Numbered from the stretch's first letter, positions 52,462 through 64,000 are shown. The stretch is DNA of 64,000 nucleotides from Marsupella aquatica (GCA_973895155.1 OZ316897.1:19096001-19160000), one strand, 5' to 3'. Numbers and translations: made by a program. The notes: generated from the sequence alone by a model not told the origin.

Positions 52462-55400
52462 TCAAACCTGGTCCTCATCCTCTCCTCCATTTGACACAAT
52501 AATAACGTCAGGGTTTTCCGAGATAATGGAATGGGACCGTGGCACATACGGTATAACAACTGACCACTCTGGGTTTGGTGGGTACGGAATATAGAAACAT
52601 TGCTCAAGGTGACTTGGGAATGTAAATGGTTCAGATGTTTGCCAATGAGATGGTTGAAAGTTAGTTGCTGATGTCTTCAGTCGAGTAAACCCACACTCAT
52701 CAAGAAGTACCGTGCGATTATCACCAACCAGGTGAATTTTGAACCACTTACACTTGAAGACATACTCTTCAAATTTGGAATCGGCATCATAGGATATGAT
52801 CAAGATCTCCTCAATCTTCCCATAGTGAGGCACCACATCTCTGATCACATTAGTGTCATGACGGCTACTTTGTGAATCTTGCATGAACTGCCCTTGAACT
52901 CCACAATCAAAAGTTCTTCCCCTCTTCTCATCAAGGTCAGAAATCTTGAAATGCCTCCCTTGTGTCCACATTGTAGTTCTGGTCTGAACAAGTCTTAAAG
53001 GACCATGAACAATTGTTCAAACCTCAGGAGTCATATCTGGAAAATGTGATACATTCTCACCTTGGGCCACCATAGCATCCAACTGATGTACTTTCTCCTT
53101 CATATACTCAAGGAACTTTGGAAAGATCCTTGGGCGATGACTCTCCCTCTTGGCATCCTCATAAAACTCTCTCCAATCTTCCATCACATTGCTGTTACTC
53201 AACATGAAAGTACTAACCTGTGTCAACTCCACTGCGGTTAGTAAGCATGTTTTTTTTGCACCTGTTAAACGGTCCTCCTCCACTTCCCTGAGCTCTTCCA
53301 TCCATTCAAGTGCGTGGACAACTAGGATCAATGGTAGCTAAGATGTTACTACAATAAAACATACTCTCAGCTGCCAAGTATCCAGTTGCCATGCTCCCCT
53401 CCACTCGTGCACGGTTCCGTACATAAGCCTTTAACACGGCCATATACCTTTCCAACCAATACATCCACCTACAATGCACCGGACCGGCAATGGTAACCTC
53501 CCTCACAAGATGAACAAGAAGATGCACCTAACAATCAAAGAAGGAAGGAGGGAGGGCCTTCTCCAACTTGCATACCACCTCTGCTGCCAATACCTCCATC
53601 CGTGGTATCTCTTCTTCATATATTTCCTTTGAGCATATCCATCTCAACAAAGTGCCCAGTGACCAAAGGGCGTCTTGCACTTCTTCACTCCCCAAACCTA
53701 TGATTGCCACAGGAAGTATATGTTGTAGTAAACGATGATAGTCATGTGTCTTGAGATACATTGGCCATTTATGATTGTCCTCCATCCCAAAAGCCTTACG
53801 TAGATTGGCACCATAGCCTGTAGGAAACCGCATCTGCCCTATGCGTTGTTGAAACTCTCTTCTTTTACCAACACTCAAAACCCATGGAGCTGAAGGACAA
53901 TGTTCCATCCCTGTGGATTCATCAGCTTTATCCATACATCTGGATGTCATTCTAGATCCTGGCATGCCTCCCTAAAATTAATGTTCTTTTCCCCATAAAA
54001 GTGCTTGATCAAAGCCTTCCCAACATTTCTCTCTATATGCATTGGGTCTAACAAGTGATGAATCTTCAACTCAGGCCAATAGGGCAAAGTGGCCAGTATA
54101 CTCCACCTTGTCAATCCACTACCATCAAATCCCATGGCATCTTCAGGATCTGCCACCCTATCAGCTATGGATTTCCAATACGAAAATGTTGTGCGATCAG
54201 GTATCTCACACTCATCACCATTAATTGATCATGTCAAAGTCTAAAAACAAAAGTGGGTCAGACCTCATGTGATGCCCAAGTGGAAGAAACTTGGTATGAC
54301 CAAGGTAGATTATCTTGTGCAGCCATTTTGAGTACTTGGCCATATCGTGAAGGCTTGGACCACAAGTGGAGCATGCCTTGTACCCTTGAGTTTGGAACCC
54401 AAAAACAAACCCAAACCCTGCTCACAAAATAACATTCTCAATTAGAGTCAAAGGAATTGAAAAGTTCATGTACATAGAATTAAAAAGGACTTCCTTCCAA
54501 ACAAACTTGATCTCCAATACATGAAAAAAATACAAATCCATACCACTCACCTGGATAGTCATGCATGGTCCACATAATGATTCCCTTCAATTGGAAGACA
54601 CGTGGTAACCCTCCTGTAGTTGTCCGACCATCATATGCCCATACACCCCCCCATAATTTATGGAGTTCCCCAACCAAGAGCGCCAAGTAGGTGTCCATGT
54701 TTTTTTACCTTAGATGGACCTGGGATAATCAATGATAGCAATAAGAATCCCTTTTTCATGGACAACCATGGGGGAAGGTTGTAATTCATAACAACCACCG
54801 GCCAAACCAAAGTAGGGCGCCCTTTCCCTCCAAGGGAGTGTGGGCTCACCCCATCTGATGCCAACCCCAACCTCACATGACGAGGGTCACGTGCAAACTC
54901 TGGCCATTGTGACTCCACATGCTTGTGAGCAGGGAAATCAACTGGCAACCGCATGACACCGGCCTCTGATCGATGTGTCTTATGCCATACCATCAATTCT
55001 GCCAAGTCAGAACATCGGTACATGTGCAACAATCGAGGAATAATAGGAAACCAACGAACAACTTTTCTAGGCACCTTTGAGGTCAACATGTTGGTTTCAT
55101 ATCGAGGCTCTTGACAAATTGGACACTCAGTTGCGCTGGCATTGGTCTCATGATAGAGAATGCAGTCATTCACACAAGCATGAATGATATGGTATTCCAT
55201 GCCAATGGATGATAGAACCCTCTTTGCCTCCTTCCAAGTTCCTGGCAACACATTTTCACTGGGTAACAAGAGATCATGGCAAATTGCAAACAAATCCGAT
55301 AGTTTTGCCTGAAGATTCATCAATGCCAAGATGGCAGATAGTCTATTCAAAAGAGCACCCCCATAAATAGGTGTTCTAGCATGTGCCTCAGCTTCTTCCC

Positions 55401-55716
55401 ATTGTTTTTGTCCTTCAGGTGTACGTTGAGGCCTTGGATCATGTGCAACATTTGGTGGAGGATCTCCTTCATTGGGTGGGACACCTCCTTCACCACCAAT
55501 GTCTACACCAAACCAATCTGTCATGAAGTCATCCATGGCTGACTCTTGGTCTTGCATGACCTCATAATCTGTCCGAGGTGCCCCTTCATCTAGACTGTCA
55601 TTATCATTGTCACTTGATGAGAAATCTGCTGATGATGTTTCCCCGTCTTGTGGCAAGCCCATTTCTTGATATGTAGCTCTCAACCTCCTTGGCAACAAAT
55701 TTTGACTAGGCCGCAC
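52462..55716 (-). pseudogene. TNP2-like transposase of CACTA B, heavily decayed
   Basis: Same order as element A: MRPSQNLLPRRLRA at 55716, HACVNDC and CPICQEPRY, LGLASDGVSPHSLGG, intron after WTMHDYPG (donor near 54552), GYKACSTCG, GHTKFLPLG, LLDPMHIERNVGK, VHLLVHLVREV and DUF4216-like end at 52462. Lesions include an extra A in an A-run near 54707, a stop near 54230, TGA near 53947, TAG for CAG at 53528-53530, and breaks near 53315 and 53017. The 170-bp second intron of element A is absent here; the coding sequence is continuous at that point (TQGRHFKISDLDEKR). Confidence 0.9.
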
Positions 55717-55869
55717 ATTCTATAGACAATACAATAAAGCATTCACAATGAAATTAACTCCAAATATAGTAGTGCTTGAAACATATTATTAACAATATAA
55801 AAAGAACATGTCATTACAAAACATACATTCACATACGATGAACGTATAATACATGTCCCTAAAGTAATC

Positions 55870-57031
55870 CTAATCCCATTCATAATGTGTAAACAACTCC
55901 TCTCCAGCTAGAATGGTCCTATTAGCTACAACTAGACAATGGTCATGATGATATCTCTGCCCATAAGGGGCTGGAGGGGGACCATCAACAAAAACCCATT
56001 CACAGTTTTTCCTACGCTTAGGCCGGGTCCCCACAATACTGTTGATGAAACCGGCAATATTTCCACTACGGATGGGATCACCATCAATTATACGCTGGTC
56101 ACAATACTTTCTATTGCAACCATCAAAAGTATCCATGTCCAATGCATAAGTCTTCCACTCAGGGTGTTGAACAAGGATCATGTTCCAATGTCTCCTCTTG
56201 TAAATGGGTCCATCATACGGGAACAACGTTGGTCCATCCGAAGAGCGCCCTTTTCCACCCATATCATCCACAATAATGTCCTGACAAGAGAAAATCCCAT
56301 ACCCATGCCTCTCCCCTAGGGTCAAACTCTTGACAACCCAACGTCTTCCCCAAACTTCTATCTCCTCACCATAGGTTATATCACATGGCAAACCAAGGCA
56401 CTCCGGATTCCAATCCTTTATGATAGGAACACACTTCCCTGTGAAGGTACAAGGGCCCCATCTACCATCAACCCTACAAGTGTACTGATCCACTTCCCCT
56501 CTAGGCTGTCTTTTTGACTTTTTTTTCCCTCTTGTAACAATACCGTCACCCTGAATTATCCCAACACTACCTTGCCCTGCTGCCACTAAACGAAAAGCTT
56601 GTGAAAGTGCCGAGCCTATAGCATCTAGAACTCCTTGTGAGGGAACATAGGGTGTTGGTGTAGTGGGTGTAGGCCTACTGGATACCTATAGGAAGAAATG
56701 GAACCAAGTGAGTGTGATGAACCTCCCAAATTTTATTTTATGCTACCTAGCAAGATTTACAAAATAAAATGGAAATCACAGTAAGTTTACAACTCACCAT
56801 ACGGGATGAAGAAGCTCCCGGTGTAAGACCTCGATGTTGGCCATATCGAGCAATGTGCTCTGCACATACATATGACTTTTGGACAACCATCCCCACACAT
56901 TTTTTACAACCACAAAGTTGGCGTGGTGGACCACTAGGTTGACGTACGGTTGGTTCAGGCTGAGGAGGAGGACGACTTTCTTCATCGGAAGAGGAATCTG
57001 ATGTGGTGGAAGTTGTAGAGGATGAAGACAT
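55870..57031 (-). CDS. SET-domain protein of CACTA B, intact (349 aa)
   Basis: Exons 57031-56798 and 56685-55870, joined in phase across a 111-bp GT-AG intron, give 349 residues, exactly the length of the copy in A. Order: Ser/Pro-rich start, Cys/His cluster (CGCKKCVG, YVCAEHIARYG), KKKSKRQPRG, GEEIEVWGRRWVVK, GYGIFSCQDI, RRHWNMIL, SGNIAGFINS, NCEWVF and GEELFTHYEWD at the end. G.GIF near the start and N...GEELF.HY at the end outline a SET methyltransferase fold with divergent pseudoknot motif; the Tyr of HY fits the catalytic position. It is intact while its own transposase is ruined. It lies about 150 bp upstream of the TNP2 start on the same strand, so it is either a separate gene or an upstream cistron of the element. 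Confidence 0.72.
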
Positions 57032-57153
57032 CTGACAAGTATAGCAATTGGAAGGTGATTAGTAAAAACTTCACCAAAACCATCATTGATAATCCCTACC
57101 TAAACATATTAGAAAGAATTGACAGAAAAATACCTTTATGAGACCCCGGCTTA

Positions 57154-57840
57154 CACTAGTGGAAAATAGTGTCCTTAATGACTAGAACGAGGACTGACAA
57201 ACGAGTCATATGTACCAATATATGACTAGAGCTTTTCTGTCATACCTGCCTCGTCTTTTAGGACAGTCAATTAAGACAAATGACTAAAACTCTCACCAGT
57301 CATTTATGGTAGTCCTAAATGACACAATATTTCTGAAATGACATGTTGTCCTAAATGACTGAATGAACGGCCGTCAGTCATTTAGGCATGTCTTTAATGA
57401 CACATATTTAAACAAATCATATTACAACATGTGGCAACTACGCACGGTTGTCATTATATGTCATTTCAGACATGTCATAAATGACACAATAATAAATCAT
57501 TTAAGGTGTCATTTAGTGTGTCATTGAAGGTATCATACATGGTGTCATTAAAAATGTCATATAAGGTGTCATACAAGGTGTCATTGAGGGTGTCATATAG
57601 GGTGTCATTGAGGGTGTCATACAAGGTATCATTGAGGGTGTCAATAGGGTGTCATTGAGGGTGTCATACATGGTGTCATTGAGGGTGTCATATATGGTGT
57701 CATTGAGGGTGTCATACATGATGTCATTGAGGGTGTCATACATGGTGTCATACAGGGTGTCATTGAGGGTGTCATATATGGTGTCATTGAGAATGTCATT
57801 GAGGGTGTCATACAAGGTGCTTTTAAGTAATGTCATTTGG
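57154..57840. repeat. CACTA C subterminal repeats (TGTCATT family)
   Basis: 57180-57500 has many scattered TCATTTAGGAC and AATGACA motifs. 57490-57835 is an array of a ~24-bp unit, GTGTCATTGAGGGTGTCATA with variants. These give long meaningless frames on both strands. By analogy they are transposase-binding repeats. Confidence 0.8.
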
Positions 57841-58454
57841 GATGTATCTAAGAAGAGCTCATAGTTATATTCAAAATCACATACAATGAATCCACTTAAA
57901 ACTCTAAACAAAGACATCACTTTGCGCATCATCATTGTATTCAGAAATTCACACTCCAACATTCACAAGCTCTAATATAGAATAATTGAAAAAACAGAAG
58001 TCATCATTGTATTCAGAAATTCACATTCCAACATTCACAAGCTCTAGTATAGAACAATTGAAAAAACATAAGTCTTTATGATAAAGGGATAGAAAGTACA
58101 CATTTTTCACTCGCATGAGTGAAACAATGGTAACCAAAATATTCAAAAATTCTCTATTCTACATGATTAGAGAAAATGTTCAACACTTCCGAAGAAACCT
58201 AGCATTCCACAATGTATTCATTCCTAACACATTCCATAAGCAGAGTTGTTTCTCTTCTTTGTTGGGCATTGGCAATGCTGCATCACCACAATACACTGCC
58301 TTAACTGATACTCCACTAGTACATTTTACCTCCTTTTTCCGATTCTCTCCACATCGGACGTCTTTGTAAAATAAAATTTGAAAAACCATATATCCGATAC
58401 TACTAGCATCGCAACATGCCATTTTAATAGTATCGGATATCGACAATCGGACTT

Positions 58455-58600
58455 CTATCGGAAAGTCCGATAGTGGGAGAATGGGAAAGTCCGATAGTGG
58501 GAGAATGGGAAAGTCCGATGGTGAGAGAATGGAAAAGTCCGATGCTAGGAGAATGGGAAAATCCGATGCTAGGAGAATGGGAAAGTCCGAAGCAATCAAA
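58455..58600 (+). repeat. Element D left array, 24-bp unit
   Basis: About six copies of a unit such as GTCCGATAGTGGGAGAATGG. The same unit occurs inverted at 59437-59620. Confidence 0.88.
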
Positions 58601-59149
58601 ATGGGATATGCATTTCAGCGGACGCGACATGCTCAGGTCACCCATCTCTTCCTTTAATTGGGTTTCTACTTTCATTTGGAATTATGAGCTAGGTGCCCAT
58701 CTCCCTTGACATGTGAACTCTTCAAATTTTCTCAACTACTTAGTCACCCATCCCAATTGCTATTCCTCCAACATGAGCTTAACTTTGTGGTTCTTATTCC
58801 TTACATTGTACATGCAAGCTTAGCACTTTTGTTGTTTGACTTAGAGTGTTTGGGGATTTTATACACTTGTGAGTTTACTAAGACCCATAATTTGGACCCA
58901 TTCTTGATCCATTTTTCTCTATCATGAGATTAGATCTTTGCATCAAGTGACCTATTCTAGTTACCCTGTTACATTCCCCTAGGAGAAACCAATAGAAATC
59001 TGGCACGGGTCATTCATCGATAGTAAAGCCCTCCTTCATTAGATTTGATATGGGATAATTATGGCTTATTAGTTATGGATGATATTTTGGTCCTTCCAAA
59101 GCCTCAGCGTCAATGGCTCCTGATTGTCTCATCTTTTATCAACTATGTT

Positions 59150-59440
59150 GTTGTTGGACTTGCAACAAAGACTACATGGGACAAGCAACCTCCTTCTAGA
59201 TGATGTATTTTGGACTTGGCATGTTGAGCACATATTTCCGTAAGGGAACAATATGTTGGGTCTTGGAATGAGGCAAAAACAACACTCAAGTCCATTTGCC
59301 TCAAGTATGAAGTTATTCATGCATGCAAGAATGATTGCATCTTTTGGGAAGAGTATGTCGGTGCAACCACATACTCCATCTAACACATCAAAACTTTTCA
59401 TTCTAACACAATCATAAATTTTCTTTTTGTCATAACCAGA
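59150..59440 (-). pseudogene. TNP2 fragment in element D
   Basis: A minus-strand frame contains AIILACMNNFILEANGLECC followed by CLIPRPNILFPYG and CSTCQVQN. ACMNN.I plus Cys pairs resembles the zinc-binding segment at the start of TNP2 transposases (HACVNDC...C..C in A and B). It is truncated on both sides and runs into the repeat array. Confidence 0.45.
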
Positions 59441-59620
59441 CTTTCCCATACTCCCAGCATCGGACTTTCCCATTCTTCTAGCATCAGACTTTCCCATACT
59501 CCCAGCATCAGACTTTCCCATTCTTCCAGCATCGGACTTTCCCATTCTTCTAGCATCGGACTTTCTCATACTCCCAGCATCGGACTTTCCCATTCTCCCA
59601 ACATCGGACTTTGCCATGTT
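59437..59620 (-). repeat. Element D right array, 24-bp unit, inverted
   Basis: About eight copies of CATCGGACTTTCCCATTCTT-like units, the reverse complement of the left array, with TCTAG or CCCAG variants. Confidence 0.88.
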
Positions 59621-62600
59621 AGCACAATCGGATATAATATCCGTTCTTATTAACTACGGAAAGTTTCCGATCAATATTGTAACGCACATCATTTTTGTTA
59701 CAAAAAACATCGGACATATCAATCAAAGTTTCTGTTGAGGGATCCGATGTGTTTTTTAACGAATATGATCTGTTTTTTAACGCATCGGAAAGGTTCCGTT
59801 GTCAATTATATCGGAAATGAAGATATCCGAAGCCGAGAGTATGGCATATTGCCATTTTCTGATAATCGGAATTTCCGATGCTAAAAGAATCGGACGCCGA
59901 TTGTTCGCAAAAATTGAGCATCAGAAATCAGCTTAATATGTACTAGTGCTCGCACCCAAGGACTCTCAATCATGACACAATGAAATTTATCCTCTCCTGG
60001 TAACCCTGTCACTTCACCTCTAGCAACAACTGTAGAGCGATCCACAACGCTTCATACTTCTACATCATCTCCTTTTGAAAACTACCACACAAAATTGTTA
60101 ATTAGGATAAAATACTGTCTTGTAGTACTGATTTGGGCATATTATCAATTTAAGAACATAAGCCAACTGAAAACAAATTCACCTTTGCTGCTGGATTTGG
60201 GGAGAGAACTGGTCCTCGTTCACTAGGTGAGATAGTGATAGGGGTTGATTTCTTTAATCTCTTTGAAGGCCTAGGTGGCGTAGCTTCTTGTTCCTGAATT
60301 GCATTTGACACTATCTGTTCATCTGTGACAGCAATCTCATCACTTTCACCATTACCAATGCTGCTTTGTACAATGCAAGGTTCCTGCAGTGCTCCCAAAT
60401 TTGCTTCTCCCATACTTGGCTTTGGCTTCTGCCTTGTTAAAGTATCTGATTTCTCTCGTTGTGATACAGGATTCTCCCCTGAAGAAGCTACCACAAAACC
60501 AAACAATGAATGCTTAGAAAACTTCATTCTAAATTGAAAAATAAACTATTGCATATGTAATATGTTTAGAGTATAAGTTTGTATGTTCTTACCATCACCA
60601 TCACCTGAGAAAGTAAGAGAACGTTTCCTGCTACTACCTTTAGGATCAACCACCACCTTAGTAGCAATTGCATTTGATAATTGCATATGAAACTGATTCT
60701 GTTGATTTTGTGCAATGAAAGAGGTCATCATAGATGTCAAATTGTCCACTTTGAACTCAAGTTTGGTTAAATTCTCCACAGACTGTTCAAGCTTGAGTAA
60801 TCGAGCTGGTTCCTCAATTGTAGTTTCCCTGGACAGTGGAGTCTACATACACAAAGACACCATACAATGTCAATCATCAATGATAATTTGAACATCATGG
60901 ATAACTGATAATCAAAATTGAATATATACACAGGTTTTCATTACATACCGCTGATCCATGTGCAGATCCAATTCCAACAAAACTACTGCCTCGATGTTCA
61001 CCACTGCCCATAGATGGACTGATCTGCACTGGGGGGACTGGACTACTAGACACAAGTTTTGATATAATAGAGCTCGTCATTCCTTTTGCTTTCTGGAAAC
61101 ACATAATCACATTCAAAGCAATTGGAATATTTAATTAGAACTCATCATGTCATTGTTTATTCCTATACTAGATAAACACTTCAATTCAAATGACAGTCTA
61201 GACCTGCAGTGAGATGGACCATCTGAAGATTCTTACCAATCTTTTTTCTGCTCCAACAGCCCCTCCTCTTCCAAAATGCTCTTTGTTCACCACTTCTGCC
61301 CTCCTTGCTTTCATCACAGCACTCCTTGCAAGCAAAGCAGGACTATCAAAATGATCCACCAGTCGTGCCCATTTCAATGGGTCAACATATTGAGGTCCTG
61401 GTTTGGAGCGATCACCTTTACATACATCCTTCCAATAAGTATTTAGTTTGTGACGTTCTCTTTTCAATAATGTTCGACAGTGACTAATAAATTTCTTGTC
61501 AGACACTGACTGCTTATCTGGATACTCCCAATCTGCCTCCATCAATTTCTGCACATCCTCAATTATGTTTGGATCTTGTTTGTTCCAATCAGGTTCTGAT
61601 ACATCAAAAAGCCTCAAGACATTGGCACGTAGCTCCTCCATCCAATATGGTTTATTAGGATGAGAATCATCAATATCATTGTCATGAATCTGAAAAAAAC
61701 ACCATAAATGATAGTCATCAACATTGAAAATGAAACAAACACCCAATTGCTTCTGAGTACACAAACTGTAGGCCACAAATATGAAATGTGCAATGAAAAT
61801 CTTACCGTTATCAATTTTCCCTTCTTATTGTCAGCCCTTCTTGCACTACCGGTTCTCTGGAATTGTTTTTTGGCTTGCCTAGATTCCCTGCGTTGCTCAG
61901 TTGCAGTCTTTCTTCCCTCTACATACACAATGAGCATCCAATACTGATCATCCACTATTGCAAAATGAGGGACAAGAAATATTACAATATAATAGGAGGA
62001 CGCTTCATTGAATTTGACTTACCTGAACCCTGATTGGATGTCACTACTGTAGAGTGTCCAGATTTCCCAATCGATGCTGATGGAACCACCACTATACACA
62101 TGCAAACCACTAGAGTTATGAATCCAACATTCATATAGATCAACATTGAAAATCTTTGAAATTACTTACATTCAAATAGTTGGCCAGTCACAGGGTCTTT
62201 GTAACATTGCACCATGCCACTCATGGAAGGTCCAACCTTTGTAGGGGTTTCTTTTGCATCTGCCAAGCTCTTAGATGGAGGTTGCAGATGTTCCTGTCCA
62301 GATCAAGTTAAAACCAATGTTATTAAACAGAATCACTACCAATGTCTATAGTTTCCTCATAATGTTGGTGAAATGTAATAGGAATCTCACCTTGGATGAA
62401 CTTTCTGGTTTCTCATCTTCACTGTACTCAGCATCAGTGTCATAATCTGATTCAGAGCCCTCATCACCAGACTCTGCCATACTCACTGAGGCAATTCTTG
62501 ATAGTCTGGAGCTCTGTCTCCTCTGTGTGGTAACCTCACTTGTAGGAGTTCGACGTGCACTTGTTTCCTTCTTGCGCCCTACGGTCTGTGTTGCACCCAA

Positions 62601-62899
62601 TCTACATCAGAGAATATCAATGAATGAATGACAAGTACCAAAAACCAACTCATATTGCTGATGAGCAATATTAACACATCTTTGCACATTCAAAACAACA
62701 TGCAAGATTATACTCACATGAAATTAAAATTTTCTCCAAATATCTCCCTGAATTTTCTATTGTTGTCTGCTACCTTCTTATTTCGTTCCTCCTCATATGG
62801 AGGTATTCGCTACATTCACTGCTAGACCATGGCATGCCATGTTAGTATAATCCCACTCCCAACCAAATGAAACCGGACTGTACAGTGTCTTCAAATCAT

Positions 62900-64000
62900 T
62901 CATTTCCTTTTATACTTTCTTTTTCCTTTGTCTGTAGTACTTGGTCTAGGCTCCTGTCTAGTTGTACAGGCTTCTGCCAACTCTATGTGAAACTTAGCAT
63001 TGTCATCCATAGTATCATGGAAATCAATTTCCATGTAATCACCCAGTACCCTTGTAGACCTGGATTCCTTGTGGAGGATTGTCCTCCATGCAATCCCCTT
63101 ATCATTTGGGTTAAAAAACACCTGTTCTATCTGTCGTGGCAATACATAGTCCATTTTCTTGGAAGCACCCAACTCCTTCTGAAAATTTACTTGCCACAAT
63201 CCAGACGCATCATATCTCATACTTGCAGTGGCTTTGGGAGTCCAAGATGGGTTTGCCCACCTTCCTTTGAAAAGGACCACTTCCTTTATCAGAGGCCCAT
63301 AGTTCAACACTAAGATGTCTGTCAACACCCCCACATATTGTACAGATTCATCTACTGTTGCCCTTGACCTAATGACCCGCTTCTCAGTGAATGTACAAGC
63401 CATCCCAGAATCAAAAGTCTTGAACCTAGATGAATCACAATCAATCAAGGAACCTAGTGATGGAATGGTCCTCCAATGGTGCCCATAGGCTCTGTAGGCC
63501 CTGTACCGCAGTGCCTTCAGACTAGGTGGTACACTATACGCTGCCAACACCATTCGTTCAAACTCATTCTCAAAATTATGCCTTCTAATTGTCACTTCAA
63601 ACCATTCTCTAAAAGGAGGCAACTCATCCAAATCATAGGGATAAGGCACAGGATTCCTTCGATTTCCTGGATTCTTCATCCATTCTTTCCGGAAATCTGC
63701 TCTATGCTTGGTAACTGCCTCCTTTTGATCATCATAAACCCTGCATGGCAAGAATGACAGTCAGCTCCTAGGCCCACACAATTTCTGCTCAAAACTCAAT
63801 TCTGTTTAATAATAAACAACAGAGAACTTAACAATATAAACCATGCTCATACCTATACCATGGTTCCACCAGCTCTTCATTCTCTAGTATGTAATGATGC
63901 ATAGCTATCATATCATTCCACTCCAAGATGATCTGTTTTCCAGCTCCTTCCAAGACAATGCCTGCAACACCAGGATTCTCCTCCAAGTCCCATTTTCTCA
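62900..64000 (-). CDS. TNP2-like transposase of CACTA C, C-terminal part (intact as far as seen)
   Basis: Two exons: 64000-63853 (continuing beyond the window; IILEWNDMIAMHHYILENEE) and 63740-62900, with a 112-bp GT-AG intron between them. The second exon reads RHNFENEFERMVLAAYSVPP, FTEKRVIRSRATVDESVQY, YVGVLTDILVLNYGPLIKEV and LGASKKMDYVLPRQIEQVFF, the DUF4216-type domain that ends many CACTA transposases. A short Lys/Arg tail (KGKRKYKRK) closes it at 62900. The sequence differs greatly from A and B, so C belongs to another CACTA lineage, which its different termini confirm. No lesions are visible. The TNP1-like gene follows about 90 bp downstream on the same strand. Confidence 0.85.

Larger units (their letters stand above)
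51704..57153 (-). mobile_element. CACTA transposon B, visible part (right end beyond the window)
   Basis: The left end reads CACTACTACATATTGGCC and then TTTTGTGAAGC, matching the left end of CACTA A. The minus strand carries a TNP2-like pseudogene and an intact SET gene in the same order as in A. At 57153/57154 it is interrupted by CACTA C. The predicted 3-bp duplication is ATG (51701-51703); its partner is outside the window. Confidence 0.8.
58314..59948. mobile_element. Non-autonomous CACTA element D (1635 bp)
   Basis: Ends CACTAGTACATTTTACC (left) and CACTAGTACATATTAAGC (right, read inward), flanked by the 3-bp duplication CTC (58311-58313, 59949-59951). It carries subterminal ATCGGA repeats in opposite orientation at its two ends and only a fragment of transposase. 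It interrupts the last exon of the TNP1-like gene of element C. Confidence 0.88.
58180..62809 (-). pseudogene. TNP1-like gene of CACTA C, split by element D
   Basis: Several exons on the minus strand: 62809-62718 (RIPPYEEERNKKVADNNRKF), 62602-62391 (basic and acidic), pieces around 61920-61806 (RRESRQAKKQF), 61690-61241, and others at about 61080-60950, 60835-60590, 60480-60180 and 60080-58180. The 61690-61241 exon reads NKPYWMEELRANVLRLFDV, WKDVC, DPLKWARLVDHFDSPALLAR and RRAEVVNKEHFGRGG, typical of the plant Transposase_24/TNP1 family. The last exon (VVARGEVTGLPGEDKFHCV, then VSVKAVYCGDAALPMP) resembles DUF8039. Element D lies inside this exon; the two sides join in frame when D and one CTC are ignored. 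Splice details are inferred. Confidence 0.65.
57154..64000 (-). mobile_element. CACTA transposon C, left part, inserted in CACTA B
   Basis: The left terminus CACTAGTGGAAAATAGTG at 57154 interrupts CACTA B just after a GAGACCCCGGCTTA phrase that has a counterpart in A (GAGACCCAGGCTCA near 20965). It holds subterminal repeats, a TNP1-like gene and the C-terminal part of a TNP2-like gene, both on the minus strand. TTA at 57151-57153 is the predicted target duplication. The right end is outside the window. Confidence 0.75.

Noticed and set aside
57513-57962. Long frames of YDTLNDT-type and VSYMVSLR-type repeats on both strands
   Set aside because: They are translations of the 24-bp subterminal array of CACTA C, open in several frames because of its periodicity.
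58424-58710. Repeated HSPSIGL / GEWESP frames and the KSDAGRMG frame at 59440-59617
   Set aside because: Translations of the 24-bp arrays of element D; no independent gene evidence.
57154-59948. A single non-autonomous CACTA element spanning both CACTAGT termini
   Set aside because: The two termini differ beyond CACTAGT, and the flanks TTA and CTC do not match, whereas 58314-59948 has matching ends and CTC on both sides.

Overview
The window is nuclear DNA of a land plant and consists almost entirely of nested transposable elements. Plant signatures are CACTA/En-Spm transposons carrying TNP2-type transposase, DUF4216 and TNP1/DUF8039-like genes, a Ty1/copia element with plant-type gag-pol, a plant-mobile-domain-like protein, GT-AG introns and degenerate AAACCCT tracts. 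I cannot resolve the lineage; several gene families look unlike ordinary crop-plant genes and a spore-bearing plant or conifer is possible. There is one 100-N assembly gap (10068-10167).

Layout. (1) 1-245 is the start of a Cys-rich gene running off the left edge. (2) 595-14210, minus strand, is a single broken transposase-like gene (DUF7869-like, with a GHTHEDVD motif), cut into four pieces by a 203-bp hAT-type MITE, a 1077-bp hAT-type element and a 9.3-kb element whose two 4.4-4.6-kb inverted arms each carry the same plant-mobile-domain/coiled-coil gene. The right arm is further damaged by a small-ORF element. (3) 15210-24892 is a complete CACTA element (A; TSD AAC) with a TNP2-like transposase and a SET-domain gene on the minus strand and a divergent TNP1-like gene on the plus strand. 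(4) 25395-33024 is a plus-strand cassette (P1): N-terminal domain, ParB-like domain, DNA-methyltransferase-like domain, Ulp1 protease, then an FCP1-like HAD phosphatase gene. A small-ORF element and a 280-bp MITE interrupt it. (5) 33.7-36.9 kb is a longer copy of the small-ORF element, followed by degenerate sequence to 39 kb. (6) 39520-51579, minus strand, is a diverged second cassette (P2) with the same order except no visible Ulp1. A 6368-bp copia element with identical LTRs (TSD TTATC) sits in one of its introns. (7) 51704-57153 is CACTA B, a relative of A whose transposase is ruined but whose SET gene is intact. (8) From 57154 to the right edge, CACTA C is inserted in B; its TNP1-like gene is itself split by a 1635-bp non-autonomous CACTA, D (TSD CTC).

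The least familiar content is the two-copy P cassette, which joins ParB-like, methyltransferase-like, Ulp1 and HAD modules in a plant genome, and the SET-domain gene conserved inside two CACTA elements. Most genes here are broken by stops or frameshifts. Those that look intact over their visible length are the CACTA B SET gene, the visible TNP2 end of CACTA C, the left-arm plant-mobile-domain gene, the P1 HAD gene and, apart from one split inside the reverse transcriptase, the copia gag-pol.
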